DNA of 64,000 bases from Cavia porcellus (taxonomy: Eukaryota > Chordata > Mammalia > Rodentia > Caviidae), in assembly GCF_034190915.1 (NCBI RefSeq), contig NW_026947486.1, positions 77,604,044-77,668,043 of the forward strand. The letters are read 5' to 3'. The first letter of the stretch is position 1. Each line of letters starts with the position of its first letter. The notes below the pieces were generated by a model, which was not told the origin of the DNA, did not search any database, and worked only from the letters and a program-made list of their open reading frames with translations. This document shows, one piece after another, positions 1-12,249 of this stretch. Made by a program: the position numbers and the translations under genes.

Positions 1-137
1 GAGACCAAAAAATAACATCAACTAATCAATCAGTGAAGAGCTGATTCTTCAAAAGAATAAACAAAATATAAATCCTTAGCCAAATTTCCAAAGCAAAAGA
101 CAGAAAAGATTCATATCAATTCAATTAGAAATAAAAG
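1..137 (+). mobile_element. Old L1 ORF2 fragment, 5' piece of an interrupted copy
   Basis: This stretch matches, by eye, the part of L1 ORF2 just upstream of the reverse transcriptase in the younger copy at 49.15-49.30 kb (shared words such as AAAGAATAAA and the run encoding a Lys/Glu-rich segment). Many substitutions and stops mark it as old. It is cut off at about base 137 by L1 element A, and the same old ORF2 resumes at about 6192. The 11-base word AGAAATAAAAG is present at 127-137 and again at 6181-6191, as expected for a target-site duplication around the inserted element. Confidence 0.7.
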
Positions 138-143
138 AAGCCA

Positions 144-690
144 GTATGGGACCCTTGCTCGGGAAGGCCAGGGAACTTTGCAACTTCCTGCTGTGCTGGA
201 CCAACTCAGTGGGTCTTGAGCCCACCTGAATCAACTGTCTCACTCCATGCTGTGCTTGGCAGATTCTGGGGTCCAGGCCTGCCAGCAACCTCAGTTCCAG
301 ATGCTGAGTGGACTACAGTGAGTGTCCCCACACCATCCCCCAAATCCAGGGAGTTTGGGATCCTTGCTCAGGCCTGACCAGGGAACTTTTTGGCTTACTG
401 TGGCACAGGACCAGCTTAGCAAGGCTTGAGCCCTCCTGCAACAACTGCCCTGCTCCCCCTGCCATGCTTGTGGACTCTGGAGTTTTGGGCCAGCCAGTGT
501 CCTAAATTCTGGAAACAGCGACCTGAGGTGAGTGTCCCTGCACCATCCCTAACCAGGGAGTTTGGGATCATTGCTCCCACAAGCCAAGGAAATTCATAGC
601 TTCCTACCTCACTCAACCTACACCATAGGGCTTGGGCCTGCCTGCTCCAACCCCTAGTTACCCTCTCTCACTCCTCACAGCTGCGTGGCC
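144..690 (+). promoter_or_regulatory. L1 A 5'UTR: ~208-bp tandem monomers, about 2.6 copies
   Basis: Three successive units share landmarks: GGGA(C/T)CCTTGCTC near 148, 357 and 564; CCAGGGAACTTT; GAGTGTCCC(C/T)(A/G)CACCATCCC; and CCAGGGAGTTTGGGAT. The spacings are 209 and 207 bases. The units are GC-richer than the flanks and lie directly upstream of ORF1. Mouse L1 promoters are tandem monomers, so this array is most simply the RNA polymerase II promoter of the element. That function is inferred, not shown by the sequence. Confidence 0.8.
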
Positions 691-733
691 AGAGTCCCAG
701 GAGGTGAAGACATAGAAGAAGATTTCCAACAAA

Positions 734-1786
734 ATGAAAGAGCAAAATAAAAAATAAAATCTCAAACTTGCAGACCATCCAAAGAAACCCTAGGAGCTAT
801 GTACACCTAAGAAAATATATAGCATACACCTGAAATACCTGACATTAGAACAACTGAATAAAGAAGCAAGTCTGGGAGCTTTAAAGGAATTCAAACTAAA
901 AAATAATCTCCCAAGTAAAAGAAGAAATGATAAAAGAAATGAAAGAAATGCTCAACATATCTAAAGAAGACACAGTTAAAAAATTGGGGGGACTAAACAA
1001 AAAGGTAGAATCCCTGGATAAACAATATAAGAAACAAACAGAATACAAAAAGCAGAGGCAAAGACATATACAGGAATTCAAAATTTCCATTGAACGTTGT
1101 AAAAATAGCATCAGTGAAAGTGAAGACAGAATTTCAGACCTCGAAGACGAGATTGCAGTTGATGAACAGGAAGAGAAAGATCTTCTAAAAATAACAAGAA
1201 ATCAGGAAATAACAATTCAACAGCTGCATAGATAATGGAAAGTAAAAAACAACACAATATTGATAGGGATAAATGAAAAAGAAGGGGACAACATAAAGAA
1301 TGCCAAGAGGATATTTAGAGAAGTAATAGCTGAAAATTTCCCAAACATGAGAGTGGAAACTAACATCAGGATCAGTGAAGCATATAGAACTCCAAATAGC
1401 TATAACCAAAATAAAACTACACTTAGACATATAATAATCACCATTCCAGAAATCCAATATAAGAATAGAATATTAAAAGCTATCAGAGAGAAAAAACAAA
1501 TCACCTATAAAGGAAAATGATCAGAATCACAGCAGACTTCTCAGCACAAACAATAAAGTCAAGAAGGGAATGGAGTGAAGTATTTCAGATCCTAAAGGAA
1601 AATGATTTCCAACCTAGACTGATGTATGCTGCAAAATTGTCCATCAAAATTAACGGAAAAATAAGATACTTCCATGACAAAGAACAGCTGAAGAACTTCA
1701 TGGTCACCAAACCAACCTGGCAACGAATACTGAAAGACAGATTAGATACACTTAGGAGAAAAACACTAAGCAAAGCAGACAATTAA
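734..1786 (+). pseudogene. L1 A ORF1 (nucleic-acid chaperone), broken
   Basis: The start follows the copy at 47011: an ATG preceded by AACAAA, then Lys-rich codons. The coiled-coil part (about 927-1235) is rich in Lys/Glu with heptad-like Leu/Ile. The central RNA-binding part (about 1260-1520) encodes the conserved I-G-I-N-E-K-E-G-D-N motif, and the C-terminal part (about 1517-1786) encodes N-D-F-Q-P-R-L. Known ORF1p forms trimers that bind L1 RNA. Frameshifts and stops near 1235 and 1520 split the frame. Total span equals that of the ORF1 at 47.0-48.1 kb (about 350 codons). Confidence 0.85.
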
Positions 1787-1805
1787 GAAGAATGGAAAGA
1801 TAAAG

Positions 1806-4800
1806 ATGCAACAGCAGCAAAATAACATGTCAACAAATAAACCAGCATATAACAGTTATAACAATTAATGTAAATGTTATCAACGCACCAATTAAAAGAA
1901 ACAGACTGGCAGAATGGATTAAGAAACAATATCCAACCATATGCTGTCTACAAGAAACCCATCTAACACAAAAGAATACTCACAGACTGAACATCAAAGG
2001 ATGGAAAACAATACCACATGCAACAGGGACCCCCCAAAAAAAGCAGGGGTAGCAATTATGTTTGCAGACAATGTGAACTTTAAATTAATAATGATCAGAA
2101 GAGATAAAGAAGGTCACTACATACTGGTTAGGGGAAAACTTCAAGAGGAAGAGATAACTATCTTAAATATATATGCAACAAATTTCAGAGCACCCAGTTA
2201 TATAAAACAAGTATTAACAGAAATGAAAAAAAAATAAATGAGCAGTAATACAATTATAACAGGAGACCTCAACACACCATTAACAACAAGCGACAGATCA
2301 ACCAGACAGAAAATCAGCAAAGAAATAACAGAACTGAATCACACTTTGAAACAAAGAGACTTGATAGATATATACAGAGTGCTGCATCCAACAACATCAG
2401 AATATACATTATTCTGAGCAGTACATGGGACATTCTCTAAAATAGACCACATATTAGTCCACAGAACTTATTTAAATAAGTGCAAAAGAGTTGAAATTAT
2501 CCCTTGCAAGTTATTGGATCATAGCACCATAGAAAGTAATGATAAAAGATACAGCAAAAATCCCATAAACACATGGAAACTTAATAACAAACTGTTGAGT
2601 AATCACTGGGTCACAGGGGAAATTAAAGAAGAAATTAAACCATACCTACAATCAAACGAAAATACAAATACAACATACCAGAATCTGTGGAATGAAATGA
2701 AAGCCATCCTCAGAGGAAAATTTATTGCACTGAGTTCCCATATCAGGAAAACATAACAAATACAAATAAATAACCTGATGATACTGCCCAAACATCTAGA
2801 AAAAGAAGAGCAAGTCAAGCCCAAAGACAAAAGAAGGGAGGAAATTATAAAAATCAGAGCAGAAATTAATGCAATAGCGACTAAGAAAACAATCCAAGAA
2901 ATCAATGAATCAGTTGGTTCTTTGAAAGAATAAATAAAATTGATAAGCCCATAACCAACCTTATTTAAAAAGGGGAAGAAAAAGCTCAAATTCACACAAT
3001 AAGGAATGAAAAGGCAAAATACTACAGACTCTAGAAATACAGAAGATCATCAACACCTGTTTTGGAAACATCTACTTTCATAGGTTTCATAACACAGAAT
3101 AAATAAGTTCCTAGAAATATATGAAGTACAAAAGCTAGGTTAAGACAATGTAAATTTGCTGAATAACCCAATTTCTATTAATGAAACTGAAAATGTAATT
3201 AAATCCTTACCTACAAAGAAAAGCCCAGGCCCAGACTGATTCACTGCAGAATTCTACAAGAAATACAAAGAAGATCTAATGTTCACACTCCTCATACTCT
3301 TCAATGAAAGTGAAAGGAATCAATCTTTCCTAAGTCAGTTCTAGAAGCAAATATTACTCTAGTACCAAAACTTGAGAAAGAGCCAACTAAAAAAGAGAAC
3401 TACAGGCCAATCTCCCTAATGAACACAGATGCAAAAATCCTCAATAAAATACTGGCAAATAAGATGCAGCAAATCATCAAGAACGTTATACACCATGACC
3501 AAGTGGGATTCATCCCCAGCATGCAGGGATGGTTCAGTTTATGTAAATCAATAAATGTAATCCACCATATCAATAAAGCCAAAAGTAAGATCACATGATC
3601 ATTTTTATAGATGCAGAAAAAGCTTTTGATAAGGTCCAACATTCATTTATGATAAAAACCTTACAGAAAATTGGAATATATTGTCTTTACTTCAATATAA
3701 AAAAGGCCATCTATGACAAACCAACAGGCAACATCATATTAAATGGCCACAAATCAAACACCTTTACCTTAAAATCAGGCACAAGACAAGGATGTCCCTT
3801 ATCACCAATTCTATTTAATATATCACTGGAAATACTAGCCAGAGCAACAAGAGAGAAAAATAAAAGTGGTAAAGATAGGAAAAGAAGAAGTCAAATTATC
3901 ATTATTTGTGGATGACATGATACTCTACATAGAAGACCCCAAAACTTCATTGAAAGACTCTAGATATAATAAATTCAGTAATGTAGCTGGATACAAAATC
4001 AATACACAAAAATCAATAGCATTTCTATACACTAACAACAAAATCACAGAGAGATAAATAACAGAAGGCACACTCTACACCTTAGGAATTAAAAATGAAA
4101 TATTTCGGAATTATTCTCATGAAAGAAGTGAAAGAAAATTATAACACACTGAAAAAAGAAATTGAAGAGGATCTCAGAAAATGGAAAAGCCATCGCTTGC
4201 TCATGGATAGGAAGAATAAATATTGTGAAAATGGCCATTCTCTCAAAACTGTTATGCAGATTCAATGCAATCCCAATAAAAATACCATCAATGTACCTCA
4301 TAGATCTCGAGAAATCAATCCTAAAATTCATCTGGAACCAGAAGAGACCTAGAATAGCAAAGACAATTCTAAGCAGCAAAGGCAAGGCAGGAGGCATCAC
4401 AATCCCTGACTTGAAGTTAGACTACAAAGCAACTGTAGTAAAATCAACATGGTAGTGGAATCAAAACAGAGCCAAACATTAATGGAATAGATTAGAAGAT
4501 ACAACCACAACTACAAACACACTCAACCATCTTATCTTTGATAAAGGGGCCAAACATGTTCACTGTAAGTACGACAGTGTCTTTAATAAATAGTGTTGGA
4601 AAAACTGGCTCTCCATATGCCAAAAATTAAAACTACATGCATTCTTATCACCATGTACTAAATTAAAATCTATGTGGATCAAAGATCTGAATATTAAAAT
4701 AGAAACACTAAATTTATTGGAAGACAAATTGGGTAAATATCTCGAAGATACAGGGGTAGAGAATGAACAGGAATCAAACCACACAGGAAAAACTTCCCAG

Positions 4801-5601
4801 AATCAATAACTGGGATCATCTCTTATAAAAAAGTTTCTGCATGTCAAAAGAAATTTCTAGCATAATGAAAAGAAAACTCACAACCTGGAAAAAAATCTTA
4901 GTGAACTGTCCCTCAAACAAAGGACTTCTGTCTAAAACATATAAAGAATCAAAAAAAAATCAGATTCCAAATTTCAAAGACCCAATCCAGAAATGGGCAT
5001 CTGAGATGAATACACAATTCTCAGATGAAGAAATACAAATGGCAAATAAATACATCAAAAAATGTTCATCATCGTTGCTCATTAGAGAAATGCAAATTAA
5101 AACCACACTGAGATCCCATCTCATTCCTGAAAGAATGGCCCGGATCAAGAAAACTAACAACAACAACAAATGCTGGAGAGTCAGAAGGGAAAAAGGAACT
5201 CTCCTGTACTGTTGGTGAGAGTTTAGACTGGTGCAACCACTGTGGAGGTCAGTATGGAGATTTCTCAAGTAGCTGGGATTGGAAGTCCCATGTGACCCAG
5301 CTATTCCACTTCTAGACGTATTCCCAGAATAACTGAAAACTTCATACCACAGTGATATACGTGTACCCATGTTTATAGCAGCACAATTTGTAATAGCCAG
5401 ATCTTGGAAACAACCTAAGTGTCCATCAACTGAGCAATGAATAAAAAATGTTGTGGTATTTTTATACAATGGAGTAGTACTCAGCTATAAACAGTAATCA
5501 CATTGAGGTGTTTATAAATAAATGGGCACAGCTTGAGACCATACTGATAAGAGAAATAAACCAAACTCGTGTAAAAATACCGAATATTTTCCCTAGTGTA
5601 A
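1806..5601 (+). pseudogene. L1 A ORF2 (endonuclease / reverse transcriptase), broken
   Basis: The start is placed at the ATG of the GATGCAACAGCAG context shared with the ORF2 at 48085. In order it shows the apurinic endonuclease domain (about 1806-2520), the reverse transcriptase (about 3170-4060, with a degenerate Phe-Val-Asp-Asp box), and the C-terminal segment with a Cys-rich knuckle (about 5150-5235, where one Cys is lost to a stop). It terminates at TAA 5599-5601, matching the stop position of the younger copy. Multiple stops (for example TGA near 2416 and 3239) and indels make it a pseudogene. Confidence 0.87.
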
Positions 5602-6180
5602 GAAATGGTAAGAATACATAAAAGTATGTGGAAGTCATGTTTCCCATTATATTGTTTAGATGCCTTATGATGTTTTCATTAATTATTTGTAGTGGTTTTA
5701 TTCTGAGGTGTTTGATTTAATTTTCTATGATAGTATGAACAGTTATTTTGAAGAAAACAAGACATTATAATAGTAGTGCTTATTTAATATCATCTTGTTT
5801 TGTAGTCCCATCAAGCTTTTGTTCTTCTGTCTCCATCGGTTTTATAATGTATGTTATTGGATTTTACTATATGTGATAGTATAAACAAAATTTTTATAGA
5901 CAAGGTGATAATATAGAAACCATTTTTTGTTTTCTGTTAGTTGGTTCTAAGTACCCTGTAGTACTTTTAGCCTTTGAATGGTTTTACACTGTCTTGTTAT
6001 GTGATAGTATACAAAGGCATACTCAAATATTTCAAGGACAGAGAAACCATGGTAACTACCATTATGTTGGGTTATCCTGTTGTGAATCACTATGTTGCTT
6101 AAATTGTTCTGCTCTGATCTGTGTTGTTATGTCCTCTTTCATCTTAATCTGCCAATTTATATATATTTTTTAAATAAAAA
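5602..6180 (+). repeat. L1 A 3'UTR with three degenerate ~130-145-bp tandem units
   Basis: The motif TGATAGTAT starts at 5728, 5873 and 6002. It is followed each time by an A-rich stretch, a GACA/ACAAG word, and then a T-rich segment with TTGTTTT and a CCC/TCC stop. The spacings are 145 and 129 bases. The same architecture appears in the 3'UTRs at 44.6-45.2 kb and 52-53 kb. The end is an A-rich tail, as expected for target-primed reverse transcription. Confidence 0.65.
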
Positions 6181-6191
6181 AGAAATAAAAG

Positions 6192-8570
6192 GAGCAAAAT
6201 TTCAACAGACACAATCAAGGTCTAGAAGATAGTAATGCCTATGAAAAATTTTATTTCAGTTAATTTGAAAATTTTGAAGAAAGACAAATATCTAGACTCA
6301 AACTCAGTATCCAACAAGATAGAAAAGTATTTAACGACTCCATAATAAGCAATGAAATGGGGATAGTGATAAAGAGTTTACCAATTAATAAATCCCAGAA
6401 CATGATAGATTCAGTGTAGAATTCTAAAAAATTATTTAGACATGTTATATCACCTATATTCATCACGATCTTCAAATAAATTGAAATGAATTTTTTTTCA
6501 GATTCATTTGTGGAAGCTAGTATCACTGTGATTCCAAAGTAGGAAAAAGACACAAAAAGAAAGCTACAGGGCAATCTTCTTAATTAAAATAGATGCAAAA
6601 TTTCTCAACAAGATATTAGTGAGTAAAATGTGGCTCATCACAATATATCACAAAGATGTCATATATAATGACCAAGTGTGTTTCATCCCAGAAATATGAA
6701 GATGTTTAATCAAATGAAGATCAATAAGTGTAATACATTACATTAGCAGAAGTAAGTTCAAATGCCACCTCAGTTTAATAATAGATGCAAAGGTTTTCAA
6801 CTAAACCAAACAATCTTTCAAAATAAGAATCTTGAAAAAATAAGTATGGAAGTACCACAGCTGAATGTAAAGATATTTATTACAAACCAACAAACAACAT
6901 CATATTAAATGAAGACAATCTATAAGGATTCCTTCTAAAATCTGGAAGACAAGGATGCCAGCTGTCACTGTTTCTATTCCATACTGCATTTGAAACATTA
7001 GCTAGAGAAACCAGGTAAGGAAAAGAAAAGAGATACATACAGGAAATCAAATCATCATGATCTGACGATGACATGATATTCTATGTGAAAGACCAGTAAT
7101 TCTATCAAAACTATTATAATTAATAGCATTTTAGCAATATAACAGGAAACAAATTCAGCACTCAAAAATAATAGCATTTGTATACTATAATGAACTCAAT
7201 GAGAAGGAAATTATCAAAACAATATAATTCATGGTATTTTCATGAAAAATGAAATACACATGTATTACCCTAAGCAAGGAAATAAAAGTCCTCTACGAAG
7301 AAAGCTACAGTATGCTGAAAAGGGAGACTGAATGAGACATCAGAAAATGGAAAGATGTCTCTTCTTAGATAAACAAAATCAGTACTGTCAAAAAGGTCAT
7401 GCTCCCAAGTGTTATACTGATTCAGTGCAGTCCCAATGAAAATACCAATAGCATATTCCATAGACTTATAAACAACAACCCTTAAAATTATATGTAATCT
7501 TAAGAGATCTAGAACAGCCAAAGCAATCTTGGGCAACAGGAGCAAAGTTGCAGGTATTTTATGCTACAAAACTATAGTAGTAAAAACAGCAGTGTGACCT
7601 GGAATAAAAACAGACATGCAGATCAATGGAACAGAATAGAGGACACAGAAGGGTCGGAAGACACATTCAGCTATGTGATCTTTGACAAAAGAGCAAAAAG
7701 CCTATGTTGGAGAAAAGATGACATATTCAACAAATACTTATGAAAAAGCTGGATATATTTGCAGAAGATTGAAACTGGATCCATATCTCTCATTAAGTAC
7801 CAAACTAAGATCAAGATGAACCAGAGATCTACATTTTAAAATAGAAACTTTAAAGCTTCTGGAAAATAAAATGGGTAAAAATACTGAAGTCATAGATATA
7901 GGATAAGATTTCCTTTACAGAACTGCAAAGGCAAGAAGTAATATCAAGAATTTGGATTACATTGTTAGAAAGTTTCCATATAGAAATGGAATCAATTAGT
8001 AGAGTATATAAGGCAACTTATAAAATGGAAAATACTTGCCTTTTAACCCACAAACAGAACATTAGTGTCTGGAATATATAAAACTTCAAAAAATTATACT
8101 GCTTGAAATCAAAGATTCAGTTAAGATATGGGCAAATGAAATGAACAGCCACTTTTCATAGGAAGAAATGCAAGTGGTCAACCACTGTTCAATGTCACTG
8201 ACCTTTAGAAAATGTAAAATAAAATAATTTGAGGATTTCAAATTACACTTGAAAGAATAATAACCATCCAGAAATTTAAAATAACCAATGCTGTGGTGAA
8301 AAATAACCACCCTACATTGTCAGTGAGAATGTAAACTAGTACAATTACTATAGATATCATTATGGAAATTCTTCAAAGAATTAAAATCAGAAATTTCATA
8401 TAAATCAGCTATCCACATGTCCCCATTCTTGATAGCTTCCCTAAATATTTGACTGATCCTAGATACTGATACATGTATACGAATGTTTACAGCAATGTAA
8501 TTCATAATACCTAAATCCTGGAAGCAGGCTGTGTACTCATTAAATATGGTGAAATAAACAAACTGTGATG
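6192..8570 (+). mobile_element. Old L1 ORF2, 3' continuation of the interrupted copy
   Basis: This is highly decayed L1 ORF2 sequence. Recognisable pieces include the segment before the reverse transcriptase core (6380-6560), the equivalent of the His-Asp-Gln-Val-Gly-Phe-Ile-Pro motif near 6665-6690, the polymerase region near 7060 (TCTGACGATGACATG) and C-terminal segments to about 8560. Together with 1-137 it forms one old copy split by element A. Stops occur throughout. The 3' border is approximate because similarity fades into unrecognised sequence. Confidence 0.78.
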
Positions 8571-10429
8571 GAGAGAAACAAATAGTTGAGCAGTGAGTCC
8601 CAGAAACTCAGCTTCTCTGGGCGATAGTGACTACTGTCTGAAATGTAACACCTTAGAAAAGAACTGAATTGAGAGGATTAAACATGAGAGAACTGACAGA
8701 GAAGAAAATAGAATCAAGTGATACTAAATACATGGTCTATGCTGCAGAACAAAAACTATGATATTAACAACAGAGGCTGGCTAGGTGCCAGCCAGGTGAA
8801 AAAGGGAAAATAACAATTTTCTTGCTCACATAAAACTGTATAGGGGCAAAGAGAATATTATGCAGTTGGAGACAGCATGAAGAAAGCAAGATGCTACTTC
8901 CTTACCTGCCCTTCAGAGTCAACAGTTGGTGAGTGGCTTCAGTGCAAGCACATGAGTATACAGTCATTTAGAGATGGAGCTGGAAGAAGCACCATAGTAG
9001 GGAAGGTCTGAGTGTTTGAATCTGGGTCCAAGAACAGTCTCTTGACTGCTACACAGTGTCACGTTCACAAAGAGGGTGAAGGAACAAGTCACAGGAGACT
9101 GCCAGCAGTTGGAGAGGAGACTCAGGAGAACCTTGCTGAAAGACAGGGTCTGGGGATCCCAGACTCAGTTCCTGTGGTCAGAGGCCAGTTTCAGTCTGAG
9201 TTACATTAGATTGGAAGTTCACATTGGTGCTGGATCACCATGCAAAGGGAGACCCAAAACAGGATCTTATTAAGATCTGTTTGTTGTCTTATTAGGATCT
9301 CCAGTCGTGCTGATAGATACTACTGAAATGGAATAGACTGTTACAGCTATGATTTGAGTTGATTGCATAGGACTAATACAGACTCAGAGGATAATTTAGT
9401 GCCAGTGAATGTATCTGACAAATCCACCAGCACACCAGTAAGGACAGCAAGAGCTCCTAACCCAAGAACTTAGACTCAATCACACTACAAGAATGACTGC
9501 AACCTGACAAAAAGAAGTCCTGACTCTGAGTTAACCTCAGATTTGCAATGGAGCAATCAGGTGATCGATTTGTTAATTACACATGTAAAGTCTCATCAGG
9601 GATCCAATCTGTGTTCCCATTGAATCTCACATTGATTTAAATTTTTGTATGTATCCTGAGTTATTTGGTAATATAAGTTTTGGTATGTTATTTTGTAGTT
9701 TCATATACTTATTAGGTTGTTACCCTTATACAATTCTTTCACTGGCTTTGATTTAACAGATGTCTAAATTCACCTCAAATGCCAAAGACAGTATCCACAA
9801 CGTATGTCTTTATTCTTTTTCCAAACACAAAATCTCCTCCTAAAAAGCTTTTAAATTCACCATACTTAGCCCCCACATAGTCATAACAATCATCAACAAA
9901 AAGGAGAATAAAACCAATACTGAACAGCATACATGTATGAAAAGTTCTCAGAAAAGATGAAGAAAATGCATGAATTCAAAGAGTAAATGAATCAAAAGTG
10001 CTTATCAGTTACCCTCAATATGCCCAGAGTGTATTTCAGGGAAATAGGTAAAAAATAGGAAAATCTAGGCAAAAAGTTGAAAATGTGAATGGTGACCCAA
10101 GAGGGAAATGGGATCCTTGAAAAGATGTCAGAAATAAATACCTGAAATAAAAAAGATGCATAGAATTGATATATTGCAGAAATGGCCAGGGTGAAGACAA
10201 AGTATGTGACATTGGGGATAACAGTACAGTAAAGAGCATAAAGGAGCCAAGAAGAAAATAAAAGAAAAAGAAAAGACAAGCCAGAAACTACTAGATGACA
10301 ACAAGAAAGTCAATATAAGGCTAATCAACATTAAAGATAATCTAGAAGATAACACAGATAGATTCAATAGTATGATTAGAGAAATTATGGAAGAAAAATT
10401 CTGGAATTTAAGAAAAGATTTTAAAATAC
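8571..10429. other. Unrecognised sequence between L1 pieces
   Basis: I could not assign this stretch. 8600-9560 is GC-richer than its surroundings and has small open frames of about 65 codons on the plus strand (9012-9209, 9076-9273) with no recognised motif. 9570-9800 is T-rich. 9900-10420 is purine-rich and could encode a short acidic/basic helical segment on the plus strand (near 10330-10440). It may belong to the same insertion as the L1 3'UTR that follows, but no L1 ORF2 homology is visible. Confidence 0.4.
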
Positions 10430-10850
10430 AAGTAAATTTGTTCCATATTGTTTTGATCAATTCTATTATACCTGATGATATAGACAACTCAATTTAAAAA
10501 TAGCAAGAGGCACAATGGTAACCATTTTTGATCACCTGGTATTCTGTTTTTGCATCACTTGCTATGCCCACCCTTCGTTCTGACTCTGTTTTGCTTAGTC
10601 ACATTTGTTTTTATTCTCTTCAAAAAAGTAATAAGAACCGTGAGAGTAATAAAACCCTAAAAATCTAATTGTTACTGTACAAAAGAGAGGAAAGTAAGGT
10701 GGACTAAGGGATATAACCGCAGGTATGTTTGAGAGTGTAGGATGGAAAACCATATAACTGAGCTTTTGTTGGATGATTGAATGGAACTGTCTCCAATTTC
10801 ACTGTTCACTTTATATGCTTTAATTTAGTAATATGGACAACTGCTAACAG
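10430..10850 (+). mobile_element. Orphan L1 3'UTR segment without ORF2
   Basis: This segment aligns by eye with the last ~430 bases of the 3'UTR of the young L1 at 52.43-52.86 kb. Shared words include AGTAATAAGAAC, GAGTAATAAAA, GATATAACCGCAG/GATATAACAGCAAG and GATATAGACAACTC versus GATAGACAATTCC. No L1 ORF2 is found directly upstream. It therefore looks like a severely 5'-truncated L1 or the 3' end of a composite element. Similarity stops around 10850. Confidence 0.72.
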
Positions 10851-11889
10851 AAAAAGAAATAGTTTTAAATATTCTATGCCAGCAATAAACAATGCTATCT
10901 TCCTATACAAAACTTTTGGGAAACATATAAAAGACAAAATTGTTAATAAATTAAAGACATGCCATATCATTTGAAAACAGAAAAATATGACAAATGCATT
11001 TTAAATGTCACCACAAGTAATTTTGAAAATAAGAATAATAAAGATACTTTTCACTACCATATTGAAAATACATATCACAAAGATAAATAAATATGGAGCC
11101 AATAAAATAATAACAGAAATTATTTATGCATATAATCTATATCTTTATGTCAAAGAAATTTATGAATTCTAGAGTGGCATTTGAATTTATAAAATAGTGA
11201 TAAGTCTATTGACTTTCAAATCATTTCTAATCACAAAACCAAATATTGAAAATGTCTTACAGCAAAACTATAAGAAAACTGACTTAAATTTTTTTAAAAA
11301 AACTTTGTATCTAAAATACACTGTGTATTATATAAAGGGATAAACTTCCTATAGTAAATGTGACCATTATGTGTATCTAAACTGTACCAATAAGCTTAAT
11401 TTTAAAAAGTGAAGAACAATTATAATAAAACTTCAAAGTGAGTGAAACCTGAGTGATATTTATTTTTTACTTATTTATTTTTCTGAATAACATTTAAAAT
11501 GTATCATAAAGTAAGACTTGTCATCCCTACTACACAATATTCTAACAAATAACTGAAGCAGCTGCAAATATACCAACAGAAAAATATTTGAGAGATAAAA
11601 CAGAGAATTCATAGAAATAATTAAAGAATAAATATATTGCAACAATCTATATTATTAGAAATTAAAGAGTTTTGATCAATATGTTATTGATAATAAAAGG
11701 GAATTAAATGTTGGAAAGTTGTGATAACATTGTTTCTTTATCAAATTGACAAAGATTTCTTTATTGTGATCTACTCAGTATTGACAAGACATGGAAAATG
11801 TTTACATTTTCTGGAGTCCCCTTGACTTAGCAGAATATCTGGGTAATGCAACTGTTTTAGTGTTTATTTTTTTTTTCCTTTGATAGAAG
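10851..11889. other. Unannotated AT-rich sequence
   Basis: Very AT-rich DNA with no coding potential, no tandem structure beyond short A/T runs and no repeat that I recognise. An A-rich patch just after the L1 3'UTR (10850-10990) may be part of that element. Confidence 0.4.
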
Positions 11890-12249
11890 TCAGGTATTTT
11901 ATAAAATTCCTAGTTTTGGAGGCCGTGTCGAAGATCATGGCTCCCTGTTGATTTAGTTTCTTGTGAGGGCTTCATGGTGGGTGGCATCCTTGTGGTAGCA
12001 TGTGCAAGAGGTATCAGATACTGAGACAGGAAGTGGAGAGCAGGGGAGAGCGAGACAGGCTTTTTGTGTAACTCATACTCTGGAGAAGTCACTCTAAAGA
12101 CCTGTGTCAATTCCTTATAGAGGAAGTGCCCAGAATCTTAATGCCTTGTGCTAGGCCTCACCACTTCCTCCACTTTGGCATCCTAAGCACCACGCTTTCC
12201 ACACATGAACTTTTGGGGAAACACACTGAAGTTGTAGCAAACTATAGCA
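11890..12249 (-). mobile_element. MaLR-like solo LTR (ERVL-MaLR class), minus strand
   Basis: The order of landmarks matches the reverse complement of MaLR-type LTRs: TTTTGGAGGCC, a GATCATGG block, TTTCTTGTGAGGGCTTC, GGGTGGCAT, CTAGGCCTCACCAC(T)TCC, an ACTTTTGGGGAAACACA block and a final ACTATAGCA. It is divergent, and no internal retroviral sequence flanks it. This is an old non-coding solo LTR. Confidence 0.62.

Larger units (their letters stand above)
138..6180 (+). mobile_element. L1 element A: full-length, decayed LINE-1
   Basis: The order is a tandem-monomer 5'UTR (about 144-690), ORF1 (734-1786), ORF2 (1806-5601), a 3'UTR and an A-rich end near 6180. It is bounded by the 11-base direct repeat AGAAATAAAAG (127-137 and 6181-6191) and sits inside an older L1 ORF2. 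Both ORFs carry numerous stops and frameshifts, so the copy is inactive. The endonuclease region still encodes the Lys-Ile-Asp-His signature near 2441-2452. The reverse transcriptase box reads Phe-Val-Asp-Asp at 3904-3915, instead of the Phe-Ala-Asp-Asp seen in the 46-53 kb copy. Its 5' end is unrelated by eye to the 5' ends of the other L1s in this window. Confidence 0.88.

Noticed and set aside
10128..10487. A minus-strand 119-codon hydrophobic frame as a membrane protein
   Set aside because: It is antisense to A/G-rich sequence, which yields Phe/Leu/Ser-rich translations by composition. No start context or homology.
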